From Mastigamoeba balamuthi (Eukaryota > Evosea > Mastigamoebida > Mastigamoebidae): a stretch of DNA of 64,000 bases. Shown here one piece after another: positions 11,501 to 22,830 of this stretch. The position numbers were made by a program, and so were the translations under genes. The notes under the pieces were generated by a model. It made no database searches. It was not told the origin of the DNA and worked only from the letters and a program-made list of their open reading frames with translations. The stretch spans positions 30,394 to 94,393 of the forward strand of contig CACRSC010000079.1 in the NCBI GenBank assembly GCA_902651635.1, in the 5' to 3' direction. The first letter of the stretch is position 1; each line of letters starts with the position of its first letter.

Positions 11501-14500
11501 CCTGAACCCCGCGCACAGGGCCGCCATCGTCGACAAGAGCATCCGCGACATCTCGGACAGCAAGCGCACGTTCTTCCACACGACGCGCACCGAGTGCGTG
11601 CGGCCCATGTTCGAGGCCATGTGGGCCAGCGCCGTCGTCTCGTTCTCGATCCTGCTCGAGAGCAGCGACGACGAGAAGGTCGCCCAGCTCTGCCTCGACG
11701 GCTTCCACTGCGGCATACACATCAGCTGCGCGTTCTACATGGAGACCGAGCGCGTCGCCTTTGTCAGCGGCCTCGAGAAGTTCACGATCCTCAACACGAC
11801 GCGCGACGCGCGCCCCAAGAACATCGCGGCCATCCGCACGCTCGTCGCCGTGGCGCTCGAGGAGGGCAACCACCTGCAGGACTCGTGGTGCCTCGTGCTC
11901 AACTGCGTCTCGAACCTCGAGCGGCTGCGGCTCATCGGGCCCAAGGACGCCCAGCCCGCGGCCTCGCAGCAGCAGCCCGCCGCCGCCCCGCAGGCGCAGC
12001 CCGCACAGAACCCCAGGCCCTCGCGCGACCTGCAGCGCCAGGGCGTCGACCCCTTCCCCGTGACGCTCGACGCAGAGCTCGTGGCCGCCATCGACAAGGT
12101 CTACGCCGAGGCCCAGAACCTCAACGACGTGAGCGGCGAGCGAGCCCAGCGCGCGCAACTCACCTCCACCACCGCTCCCTTCCCCCCCGCTGCGCAGAGG
12201 GCGATTGTGGACTTTGTCAACGCGCTGTGCCAGGTGTCGGCGACCGAGGTCAACTCGGTGTCGCCGCGCATCTTCTCACTGCAGAAGCTCGCCGACGTCT
12301 CGATGCGCAACATGGACCGCATGCGCCTCGTGTGGTCGCAGATCTGGGAGCACCTCAGGCACCACATCTTCCTCGTCCGTAGACCCCCCTCTCCTCCCCG
12401 TTTGCCGTCGCGGGGGCGCTCTCTTTGCCGGCTGACGCAAGACACCCCGGCGCGTGCAGTGCGGGACACACGACCACCCGGCGGTGGCGACGTTTGCGAT
12501 CGGGGCGATGAAGCAGATGGCGCTGCAGCTGCTGGAGAAGGAGGAGCTGTCGAGCTACAGCTTCCACAAGGAGTTCCTCAAGCCGCTCGAGCTCGTGTTC
12601 ATCGCGACGCCGCACGGGCAGATCCGTGAGCTCATTGTGCAGGCGCTCAAGCAGATCATCTCCTCGCGCGCGGCCACGGTGCAGTCGGGGTGGAGCGTCG
12701 TCTTCACGACGCTGTCCATGTCGGTCGGCAAGGACGCCAAGATCCTGCCGCCCGCGTTCGAGACGCTGGCAGAGGTCGCGCACGCGCACTACGAGCTCGT
12801 CGCGCAGAAGTTCTTTGTCGAGCTCGTCTCGTGCCTCGTCTCGTTCGGCAGGAACACGACGCACGCCGAGATCAGCAAGAAGGCGCTGGCGCTGCTCGAC
12901 GAGTGCGCCGACCACCTCGTGCGCGGATGCCCGACGATGTCGCCGCCGCCGCAGGGCCAGCTGCGCAAGTCGCAGGACGCGTCGGCGCCGGCAGTGGCGG
13001 CAGCGGAGCCCGCGGCGCAGGCGCCGCAGCAGCTGAGCGACTGCTTCGAGCACCTGGCGCTGTGGTTCCCGCTGCTTACGGGCATCGCGTCGATCACGGC
13101 GCACCCGCACATCGACGTGCGCTCGATCGCGCTCAAGAGCCTCTTCGCCATCTTCAACGCCCACGGCGAGAAGTTCACGGCCAAGTTCTGGGAGCTGGCG
13201 GCGCGCCGCGTGCTGTTCGAGCTCTTCGAGCCCGTCGGCTACTCGCACGCGCACCGCGCGTTCGTCTCGGCTGTCTCGGACGACAGCGAGTGGCTTGCGA
13301 CGACGTGCCTCAACGCGCTGCAGTCGCTCATCACGCTGGCGACGCGCTTCTTCGCGCGCATCACCTTCCTGCTGCCCGACATCCTGGGGCTGCTGCAGGC
13401 GTTCATCCTGCAGGACAACGACGTGCTCGCCGGCGTCGGCTCGGCCGCGCTCTACCAGCTCGTCATGGAGAACGGCCCGCACCTCACGCGCGAGATGTGG
13501 GCCTCGATCACGAGCATCGTGCGCGCCACCTGCGACGCCGACAGCGCGCTGGTCCGCAAGCTCATCGACGCCGCCACGTGCCCCGCGGACGCTGCTGCTG
13601 CCACTGCTGCAGCGCAGGCCTCGCCCTCCCCTGCGGCCGCTGCGGCCGCGTCGCCCGCTGCGGGCGTCGCTGTCGCGGCGTCGCCGTCCCCTGTGCCCCC
13701 GGCGTCGGTCTCGCCCGTGTCGCCCGTGCAGGGCGCATCGTCGGCGGTGGCGGCGCCGTCGCCGTCGGCGCAGAGGCGGTCGACGCTGGTCGTGCAGGCG
13801 CCGCCGCTGCAGGCCGCGCCGTCGGCGTCGTCGGCGAGCCTGCAGCCCGCGTCGGTGGCCTCTGTGTCGCCGGCCCTCTTCAGCGCCGCGCCGCTGACGG
13901 GCGCCGAGAACGCGATCCTGCTGATGCAGCAGAAGTGCACCGTGTGCGGCGCCAGCGAGGTCGAGCGCTCGCTGCTGCGCTGCCCGCTCTGCGGCGAGTC
14001 GTACTACTGCTCGCAGCACTGCCAGCGCGAGGACTGGGCGCGGCACGGCCCCGCGTGCCTCGCGCGCCTGACGGACGCCCCCGCGGCGCCCGCGCAGCAG
14101 TGCGCGTACAACTACGGGCAGAGCGCCATCGCCGGCGTCGGGATGCCCGCGCGCGTCGTGACGGGGCACTTTGAGATCACCAAGCAGACGATCAAGACGG
14201 TCGAGGAGATTGTCTACAAGCAGTACGCGCAGCTGACGACGGGCGACGTCAGGGCGATACTCGACGCCGTCGGCAGCAACAGCGACGCGTCGGCCGCCGC
14301 GGTCGACAGCGCGCCGACGCGGGCGCTGGCGGCGCGGTGCGGCGTCGCGGACCTCGCGCGCAAGGCGACAGACACGACGGCGGCGTTCCTGCGTCTGCTG
14401 TTCTACGTGTACCGCTGCACCGCCGGAGACAACGCCGAGGAAAAGCAGAGCCTCGCAGAGGAGAAGCTCATACCGTACGTGCCGCCCTCCGCCCTCAGCG

Positions 14501-14988
14501 CGCGTGCCTGTGCGCAGTGCGTGTTGCATGTTCGACTGCTCAGCTCTCCAGTGCTCTTTGTCGGCCCGAAGAGGAGGAGAGCCGGATGCTCAGTGTGAGG
14601 GTTGCTTTAGCCAGTGTGGGGCATTGACTACGCTCGCTCTTCCCCCATGTCACTGCTTTGTAGTGGTAGCTAGCTGGGTCGACGTATTCTGCGACATACA
14701 TACGATCTCACTCGCCTTCACTTCCGCAGGGCGTCGATCAACCTGATGTACGCGGTGAACAAGGCGCAGCAGGACGCGCCGCTGGGGATGCTGCAGCTGG
14801 TGCTGCTGGTGCTCAACGAGCTCCACAAGATCGACGACGTGCAGTACAGGAAGCACGCGCCGGCGATGTGGCCCGTGCTGGTTATCCTGACGCTGCACCC
14901 GAACCTCGAGCTGCGCACGGCGGTGCTGCAGCATCTGGTGCGCGCTGGCACGCTGTACGGCATCACAGCGCAAGCACAACCCCAATGA
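8518..14988 (+). CDS. BIG/Sec7p-type Arf-GEF with an extra MYND zinc finger
   Basis: Large Arf exchange factors of this family load GTP on Arf1 at the trans-Golgi to drive coat assembly. Exons are 8518-8635, 8865-8904, 8986-9121, 9181-9426, 9501-10443, 10549-12128, 12198-12374, 12460-14474 and 14730-14988, closing at 1,837 residues, the usual BIG length. Order: DCB (residues ~50-200), Gln8 run, HUS with the HUS-box variant NYDCDLESSNIFERMVNDL, Sec7 (~610-775), HDS1 from ~800, then HEAT-like HDS regions. Sec7 motif 1 reads FQMGGEGQVVDRVME, keeping the catalytic glutamate; motif 2 reads MLATDLHNPMV. Residues ~1573-1613 form a MYND finger: CTVC, then CPLC, then YYCSQHCQREDW, H and the final C. 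MYND is not a known part of BIG proteins. The donor at 12375 was chosen over 12379 because only it keeps phase and the conserved helix after WEHL. Confidence 0.93.
9756..9779 (+). repeat. (CAG)8 run coding for Gln8
   Basis: Eight CAG codons lie in frame in the linker between the DCB and HUS domains of the Arf-GEF. Such low-complexity linkers are common and variable in length. Confidence 0.85.
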
Positions 14989-16879
14989 GAGTGCAAACAA
15001 TGTCAAACACACGCAGTCGCCTTGTCCGTTGCGGCTTAGCAATCGCCTTGGGTCGCCAGCACGGTGCAGTTGCTTAAACACTGGGGCAGCTGCCCACCGT
15101 TCGCTAATGATGGGAATGAGCGCAGGGCCACAGCCGTACAGTCCTTGACGTCCCGTCCCTCATCATCATGGAACCGACGAATGACGGCGGCTGCGACCAG
15201 AGGGTCTGCAGCCGCTACACGTCGGCAACATACTGGATGGAGCGCTGGCGTGGTCGCCGTGCTCGACAGCTCGCGATACTTTGTGTCCTGGTCACCGGCG
15301 ACGAGGATGTTGATGCCCGCGTCGGTGGGCAGAAACGCGGAATGTGGGACCGGCGCCGCTGCCGCGCCATATACGCGGTGCCCGTGGAGCCCAGGAGGTC
15401 CGAGGCGGGCACGAGTCGCCCCAACGACGAGGAGCTCCTGAAGTGTTTTGTTGTGGCCTCTGCAGCACCCAACGCGTTTGTTCTCCCGAAATCAAGTCCT
15501 TACGGTGTTCTTGATAACCATTATCCAGGCTGGAATATCACTCACATATCGGGAATCGGACGTCACAAATTCATTTGACTCGCCTCTAAATGTTTCAAGG
15601 TAATGCAGAGCCTTTGAGAATTGTGCAAGAGCCTGAGGAATAGAGTGTGGGGGTAGAGCACAGAAACAAGTGATTGGGGCAGGTATCTTGAGTGCTTTGC
15701 TTCTCGGGGTCCCGAGAGCTCGAAACAGCCGACGTTAAGACTGCTGAGCATTCTGTGCTAGCCTGCTGGCGGCACGGCAGGGTACGCGGGGTCGTTTTCG
15801 GAGACGCCACGTCAGAAAGATACGGAATCTCGGGGTCCGATATCCTCTGGCTTTTTGAATCAATAGCTTTCGCCATTACATTCCCGCCAACCTCCTCCAC
15901 GTCCTCCGCCTCCAATGAAGAACAGTGCGCTGGCCTCTCTCCACCTTCACCCGCACCGCCCACCCCTACCCTGCGGTCCCCGGGTTTATCAATCGGTGGG
16001 GCCGCAAATTGGGCTTGCCTCAGCTTCGGCTCCTAATGTGCCCCTTTGAGGGCTCCGCGGCTCGTCTCTATCAGCGCCCTCTGTGGTCGCTCACCTCCCC
16101 TCTGCCCTACGATTCTGTCTCGATCCCCCTATCCTCTGATTGGAGGATGCGCACGGCCTGGCGGGGTCATTCAGAAGGAATTCTGTAGTGGCGTTTTATT
16201 ATCATCATTCCGCCATTTGGGTATTGCGTCTCTGCCTGTGCGCCAACCCAGCGCAGCAGCTCTCTGTGGTCGCCGGTCCCCTCCTCCTCCCTCCTCTGTT
16301 TGGCGCGAGCTACCTTCCGCGTGTTCCTTCCTGGGAGACATTGAATAATGCCCGACGGCTTTCCCACTGTGGCATCTGCCAGTCGAGTCTCACGGACTCA
16401 AAACGAGTTTCTCGGGCGGTCTCCTGTTGTCTGGAATGCTCTCGAGCACACTGGGGCCAATTAAAAATAGAATTGACAAGTCCAAAATGGAGTGAGATCC
16501 GATCTTGCATCGGGAAATACACCGCTCACGTTTCATTTCACGTGTCCAGACTCGCTTCTCCTGAGCATAGTCCTGAACCTCGTCAGCACGTTCGAGACGC
16601 TGACTCACGCCACGGTGCGCTCTTCTTTTGGCCCCCGCGTCATTGAAACTTCATTATTCGATTTGTTGCGGGAGTGCTGTTGAGTGCTACTGCGTCAGTT
16701 CGGTTTTTGCGATCAATTTCCGGGAAGATAGCAATTTCTCTTCACTTACTTTTTGAGAAAAACAATGGGATAATCCTGTTGCACAATTGATTTTCCCTTG
16801 CAACTACTGTGGTCCGATCTGTTGCTGTGTTTGTGAATATGCACTCGAGTGTTGCCAGCATGCTGTTTGAGCTAACTAG
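14989..16879. other. Long spacer with one possible decayed coding patch
   Basis: No intact gene is visible in 1.9 kb. Between about 15150 and 15480 the sequence is GC-rich and gene-like in codon texture. On the minus strand one frame reads AFLPTDAGINILVAGDQD followed by TKYRELSSTA, which resembles a beta-propeller strand pair, but frames change around it and no start or splice set joins them. On the plus strand 15168-15578 is open for 136 codons without a recognisable domain. I treat the patch as a gene remnant or unresolved exons. From 15.6 to 16.9 kb composition is mixed and nothing is supported. Confidence 0.35.
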
Positions 16880-16966
16880 GTCAACCGCATCACACAGACC
16901 AAGGGCATCAACAAGGTTCACTCGGGCCGCAGGGCTGCCTCCCAGCCCGCGGGCATCATCAACGCC

Positions 16967-19941
16967 ATGACCGCCAACGCCACGCAGCAGGACGCTGGGT
17001 CGTCCATCAGCCCCTCGTCCTCTGCCCACTCTGTGCACGTTCTCTCCACGAACAACAAGACCAAGCCCGACAACGTGGCCGTGCTGCCGTCATCGCCGAG
17101 CGCGTCACTGCAGCTCGACGACGCCAGCACCGCCATCCGCTCGACCGCGTCCACCACCAGGCGCACCTCGTCGCCGTCCATCCTCTCGGACCGCAGCTCG
17201 GCCGGAGCACCACTGCTGATGGCGTCGGCCATGTCGTCGTGTGCAACGAGCGACCCCAGGAGCTCATCGCCTGCGTCATCTGGCGCTGCCGACGACGGCA
17301 CCTCCGCGTGCGATGATCCACACGCGGGGAGAGGCCGCTCGCGCAGCGCCGGCGCCAGGCACCGCTCCTGGAGCGACTCCCAGCACACCGACATGCTCGC
17401 CGACACCCTCAGCATCCCCGCGGTTGCGCCTGTCGATGACCCGACAGACGCCATGGCCGCGGGGCCCATGGACCCCACGACGGTGTTCAAGGCGGCCCGG
17501 GCTGAGCACGTGTCCACTCTCATCGTATCCGACATCAACGCCTTCGCGGCATCGCTGCAGCTGAGCTCCAGCTCAGCGTCCCCCAGCATCGCCTCGAGCT
17601 CCCGCAAGGCTGCACTTCCTGGCGGCCTTGCCACCACCGCAACAGCCTGCCCCTCCGGAACTCTCTCGGGCGACGACGACGACGACGCGCATGTGATGAC
17701 CTCGTTCACTGTCATCGACGACGAGCTCAGCGGTGCCGTGTGGTTCGAGGACACTGACTCCGAGGCGATGGACCAGCAGAAGCTCGGCGACGACGTGTCC
17801 AGCTCAGGAGTGATGTGCTGGACAGCCTGGACAGCAACTACATCGCGCATGGGTCTGCGTGCCAGACAATTCTGGTCGACGGGTCTGCGGGCGTGTGTGT
17901 CGGTGGCTACCCTGTTCCTTCAGTCGTCCTCGTGTCCCCTTCAGATATGGACCACAGCATGGTCGCCTCCTCAGCAACCTCCGCGCTTGACCCCCTGATG
18001 CTCTCGCCCATCGTCGCTCGCAGCGAGCGTCGCACACGCCGCCCTGGCGACCATGTCCCTGTCAGTGTCTCCACCCCGGCCATCGCCGTGTCGCCCATGT
18101 CAACGGCAAGCACACGTGGTGTCGGAAGCAGCACGGCAGCAGAGGTGTGCATGACGTCGTCAGAGATGAACAGTTCCATCGTGGATTACTCTCTGGATAT
18201 GCTCCAATCGATGGAGCAGAGCATCTTCGGTGATGGGTCACAGTCGCTCCAGGCAACTCCTATCGGTGTTCCTATGGAGCTCTGTGCCTCTGGTCATCCT
18301 GCTTCCTCGGTTGTATCGCCCAAGGACTGCGACCACGATGGCATTGCGGTCTCACGGGTCAACGCCCTGATGCTCTCGCCCATTGTCACTCCTCGCCAGC
18401 GTCGTACTCGTCACCCTGCTGCCAGCGCTGTCCCCTTCAGCCTCTCCCCGGTCGGACCGGCTTCTCCAATGACGATGATCTGCATTCGTGGAACTGCAGT
18501 CGCCACAGTCGCAGAGGAGTGCATGACGTCGCCCCAGTCGAACAGCTCGGTTGTGGATGATTCGCTGGACATGTGCCGCTCGATGGAGCAGAGCATTTAC
18601 AGTGACGGGGCACCAACGCCCCTGGCGACTCCTGTTGCTCGTCCTTCAGTAATTTGTGTCCTCCCTGTGCCCTCTGTTACGTCACCCAAGGACTGCGGTC
18701 TCGACGAAGCCGCACTGTCTGCCCTGATGCTCTCGCCCATCGTTGCTCCCAGTGAGCATCGCATGTGTCGCCCTGCTCGTGGCGCTGTTCCTCTCCGCTG
18801 CTCCACCCCAGCGAGCCCTGCGTCACTGATGTCTACGCCCTGCATACGTGGAGTCGGAAGCAGCACAGCGGCAGAGAAGTGCATGACGTCACCCGAGGTC
18901 AACAGCTCCGTCGTGGACGACTCGCTCAGCATGTGCCACTCGATGGAGAAGAGCATCTACGGTGACGGGGCACCAACGCCCCTGGCAACTCCCGTCGCCC
19001 GTCCTTCAGTGGTCTGTGCCAGCATTCATCCCGTGCCCACAGTTGCGTCGCTCATAGACTGCGGTCTCGACATCGTCTCACTGTCTGCCGCGACCTCCTG
19101 GCTCAACGCCCTGATGCTCTCGCCCATCGTCGCTCCTCGCCAGTGCCGTGCTCGCCGCCCTGCTGCCTGCACTGTCCCCTTCAGCGTCTCTCCAGTCGGG
19201 CCTGCGTCGCCCACGATTACTTCTCGCACACACGGTGCAGGGAGCAGCGCAGCCGCAGAGGAGTGCATGGCGTCGCCTCACAAGGGCAGCTCTGTTTCTG
19301 TTCTCGACGACTCGCTGGACATGTTTGACTCAATGGATCAGAGCATTTACGGTGACAGGGCACCAACGCCCCTGGCGACTCCTACTGCTCGCCCTTCGGC
19401 GGTTTGTGTCTGTCCTGTGCCCTCTGTCATGCCGTCCAAGGACTGCGGTCTCGACAACGTCTCACTGTCTGCCGCGACCTCCTGGCTTAACGCCCTGATT
19501 CTCTCGCCCATCGTCACTCCTCGCCAGCGTCGTGCTCTCCGCCCTGCTGCCTGCGCCATCCCCCTCAGCCTATCCACAGTCGGACCCATGTCGCCCACGA
19601 CGACTCTCCTCACACACGGTGCAGCCAGCAGCGCAGCCGCAGAGGAGTGCATGGCGTCGCCCCACAAGGGCAGCTCTGTCTCTGTTTTCGACGACTCGCT
19701 GGACAGGTTCCACTCGATGGACCAGAGCCTCTTCGGCGAGGACGACATCGTCATCGTCGACGTCGCACCTGCGGAGACATCCTCCCCGGCATCGAACTCC
19801 GTCGCAGCGGCATCTACCGTACCGGAGACTGCGACTGCCACGGGGGCACCCAAGCGCGGGCTCAGGAGCAAGCTGAGCCGCGGGGCGAAGCGTGCAGCGA
19901 AGAAGGTGTTCGGCAAGCTGGCCAAGAGCCTGTGTTGCTGA
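16967..19941 (+). CDS. Ser/Pro-rich repeat protein with C-terminal Cys-Cys tail, one apparent one-base break
   Basis: I know no family for this protein of about 990 residues. The first ~280 residues are Ser/Ala/Asp-rich and probably disordered. From about 17800 five diverged units of ~119-129 residues follow. Each carries a core LMLSPIVxPxxxR, a segment SSxAAEECMxSP, a segment DDSLDMxxSMxQSIYGD and then APTPLATPxARPS and PKDCGLD. ASPHKGSS in units 4 and 5 contains S-P-x-K, a CDK-type phospho-acceptor. The C terminus is polybasic (KRGLRSKLSRGAKRAAKKVF) and ends KSLCC, like the geranylgeranylated Cys-Cys of Rab GTPases, so membrane anchoring is plausible. Frame changes between about 17740 and 17815; repeat alignment supports continuity, so I infer a missing base. 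An open frame extends upstream to an acceptor-like TAG at 16877-16879, so an earlier exon may hold the true start. Confidence 0.75.
17990..19735 (+). repeat. Five tandem ~360-390 nt coding repeats
   Basis: The phrase CTGATGCTCTCGCCCATCGT or close variants recurs near 17995, 18367, 18724, 19111 and 19495, in one reading frame, giving periods of about 370, 357, 387 and 384 nt. Units 4 and 5 are most alike and share the insert LSAATSWLN, so they are probably the youngest duplication. Confidence 0.85.
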
Positions 19942-20516
19942 GCACAATTTACGTCATTCCCCAATTTCAGTTCTTTTACAATGAGAGCACATGCACACAC
20001 ACACAAGTGCTCAATTTATCGCAAATCCATTTCAATTATACTCAACGCGCCCGTTCATGCGAGCCATAGCCCCAACCAGCCGTTGCAGATCGCTTTTTTG
20101 GCGCCCCTGTGTGGAGGCCATGTGCCCATGCCCCTGCGGCCAAGGCGATGCCGTGCAGCTGCCGCGCGGCTGATGTGGGCGAATGAGCGGCTCGAGGTGA
20201 GACGGATGAGGGAACGCGGCAGGGGGTCTGCGCCCCGCTCGCGGACCGTATCGATACGTGTTCCGCGGCATCGCTGCGACGTCGACGCGCGTCCACGCGT
20301 GGCCGCAGAGCCAGGAGCACGTCATCCTCGTGGTCAAGACCAAGGGACCGCTCTGTGTGCTGCACACGGCAGACACGCACTCGCAGCACCCGCTGCGCAA
20401 GAGCGAGACGTTCGCCGTCGCTCACGACGACCTCGTCTCGCTTTATGTGCGCAACCAACGAACAGTCCCGACCAGGCTAGGCTTCAATACTGCTTGTTGT
20501 TCCACTACAATTGCCA
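19942..20516. other. Spacer with a short unexplained open frame
   Basis: The spacer lies between two convergent genes. One plus-strand frame from about 20225 to 20470 reads as ordinary globular protein (for example VILVVKTKGPLCVLHTAD) for about 80 codons, yet has no convincing start, splice sites or stop context. It could be a lone exon or the remnant of a gene. Nothing else is visible. Confidence 0.35.
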
Positions 20517-22830
20517 CTACTTCGTGGCGAGGTCAAGAACGTCGACGCCTGAATTGTGGCTCTCCATGACAGCTGCCCTGACACTTGGAATGTAGTCTGC
20601 GTCCACCTTTGCCAGCTCCTGTGCGCAGTCGTCGCGGTCTCCCCGGGCCTGAGCTTCCATTGCCCTCTGGAAGTGCGTCGCGTTGGAGAGCGCCTCGAAG
20701 CCGAGATCCTCCCTGCTGCCCAACACCGTGTACAGCGCCAGCGGCAGGCTGCAGCCGCGCACCGTCGTGACACCGCACGAGTGCCCGACGCATGCCGTGT
20801 GCGAGTCGTCGGTGACAAGGGACACAGAGCCCGATGCCACCGCAGCGTTCCATGTCTCGCCGGTGACGAGGATGCCTGTGGGGGGCCTCACGTGCTTGGC
20901 CACCTCCTGGAGGCGGGCAGCGATGCAGACGACCTCGCCGATGGCGGTGTAGTTGACGAGGGTCCCGAAGGCGCCGATGTCGCCCACCAGCACGGTCCCC
21001 GAGGCCACGGACACGCGGACCCGCGGGCACGTGAAGCTCTTGTACGTGCCGCTGCCCTCCCACCTCTGCCTGAGCGTCTTGATGCACCGCTGCATGGCCA
21101 CGGCGGCCTCGCACGCTCTGCTCTCGTGTTGAGGGCACTCGCAGGGCGCGTTGAACACCACCATCACCTCTGAGAAGCGCAGGTGAGCTTCGCAGAAGGG
21201 GACGGTGGAGGAAACTGTGGGGGTGCTTACCATCGCCGATGAACTTGTCGATGTAGCCGCCGTAGTCCTTGGCCGTGTTTGCCAGCTTCGTCAGGATCTC
21301 GTTGAGCATCTCGGCAAACTCGCCCATGGTGCCCTCGGCCCTGCACCTGTCGATCATCGTCGTGGAGCCCTCGATGTCGCAGAACAGCACCGACACGTCG
21401 CGCGGCTCCAGGGGGGAGGAGGCGATGCCCTTGCCGATGACCCAGGTGGCGAGGTCCATCGAGACGTAGCGCCCCACGCAGTAGAGCGAGTGGACCAGCT
21501 TGTCTGCCGCCACCAGCACACCAGAAACCTCGTCCAGGAAGGTCGCCGTCGTAAGCATCTGTGGCGCATTGTCGGCCCTCTTGGGTAGCCCCTGGACTGC
21601 ATGATGAGGACGGAGAGAGGACGAGGCCTCAGCGATGCCATTCATGTTCATGCGGGCGAGGGTGTTGATAGTCTTGACCGCCTTGTCGAGGGGCTTGGCG
21701 AGGAACAAATGCAGAGCGACCCATGACACCACGGCAGCAGTCAGGGCCAGCGCAGCTGCGATACCCACGCAGACGCCGACTGTTTTGTAGAGGTCGCCGT
21801 AGACCGTCTGCGTGGGGACGGCGTAGTAGATGGTCCACACGTCTCCTGCGTTGCCCACAGCGAAGTTCTGCGACGACACAATATGGGAGCTCGTGCGGTA
21901 CATGTTCAGCTCCTTTCCCTGCTTTCCAGCCCGCAGGAGGTCCCGGCCGATGGTCACCAACGTGGAGTCACCGACGGAATTGTTGTTGCACAATAGGTAC
22001 TGCAGGCGGGTGCCTACCAGCACAGATGGCACCCCGTGCGACGTGGCAACCAGTTTTCCCTTGTCATCTGTGACGAAAGCGCGCGCCTTGGGGTCCGCGC
22101 TGTCCGACAGTGAATCGAGTAGGTTGTCCGAGAGGTCTGAGCTGGACGCCACGAGCTGCAGGATACCTGCCTGCCCCGAGGCCTCTGGCGCGCAGGTCGT
22201 GCCGTCCTTGCAGAGGCGCACCGTGTAGACGATGCCCAACTGGCCCGTCGACGCGCTGGGCTGGATCTTGCGGGTCATGGGGTTGGTGAGCTGCCCCGCC
22301 AGCAGGGAGTTGATGCTCAGGGTGATGTTTCTGAACCACTTGAAGACCACCTTGGTACCGCCGTCGGTCTCTGTGGCGCGGTAGTGCTCGACCAGGGCCA
22401 GCGAGGTGCTCTTGTCGATAATCCCTGCGCCCCGCGAGATGACGAGGCCGGCGCTGGCCGAGTTGAGGATGCCGACGTAGTGCCCGAGGTCGTCGGGGAA
22501 GAGGAAGCAGGCCCAGGTGAGGTACTTCTGCAGGTCCTTGTAGCCCCAGTACAGCATCGTCATCGTCTGCACGTCCGTCGCCGCGGGGAGCGCAGACGCG
22601 TGTACCAGTGTCGCGTAGTGACCCGAGATGCGCGTCAGCTGCGTCTCGACCGTGTCCCGGACCGTCGCCACGTGGAGGTCGAGCTGCATGTTGATGATCT
22701 TCTCGATCTGGCTGAGGGAGAACTCTGTCGACATGGTGGCGATGGGCGAGATGACCACAGCGGCCAGTGCCAGCGACGCCGCAAGGCTGATAGCTGCAGT
22801 GACCGTGCCAGCACTGAAGTGTACACGCAT
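20517..22830 (-). CDS. Membrane class III nucleotide cyclase with Cache-like sensor region
   Basis: It should make cAMP (or cGMP) from the nucleoside triphosphate under control of an extracellular sensor. Exon 1 is 21231-22830 and exon 2 is 20517-21169, with a 61-nt GT-AG intron, giving 750 residues. A first membrane helix (residues ~8-30) is followed by ~310 extracytoplasmic residues of double-Cache size, a second helix near VGVCVGIAAALALTAAVVSW, then a linker and the catalytic domain from ~470. VLFCDIEGSTTMID holds the first metal Asp, and YIDKFIGDEVMVVF the substrate Lys and second Asp. The third motif reads YTAIGEVVCIAARLQ: the Arg of the usual V-N-x-A-x-R motif is kept but its Asn is Cys. 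The Lys and Thr pattern points to adenylate cyclase. Homodimerisation is expected for a single catalytic domain. Confidence 0.9.

Noticed and set aside
10503-14529. Two long open frames antisense to the Arf-GEF (551 and 724 codons)
   Set aside because: They are shadows of GC-rich codons on the opposite strand, with Arg/Ala/Leu-biased composition and no domains, while the sense strand has a full BIG protein.
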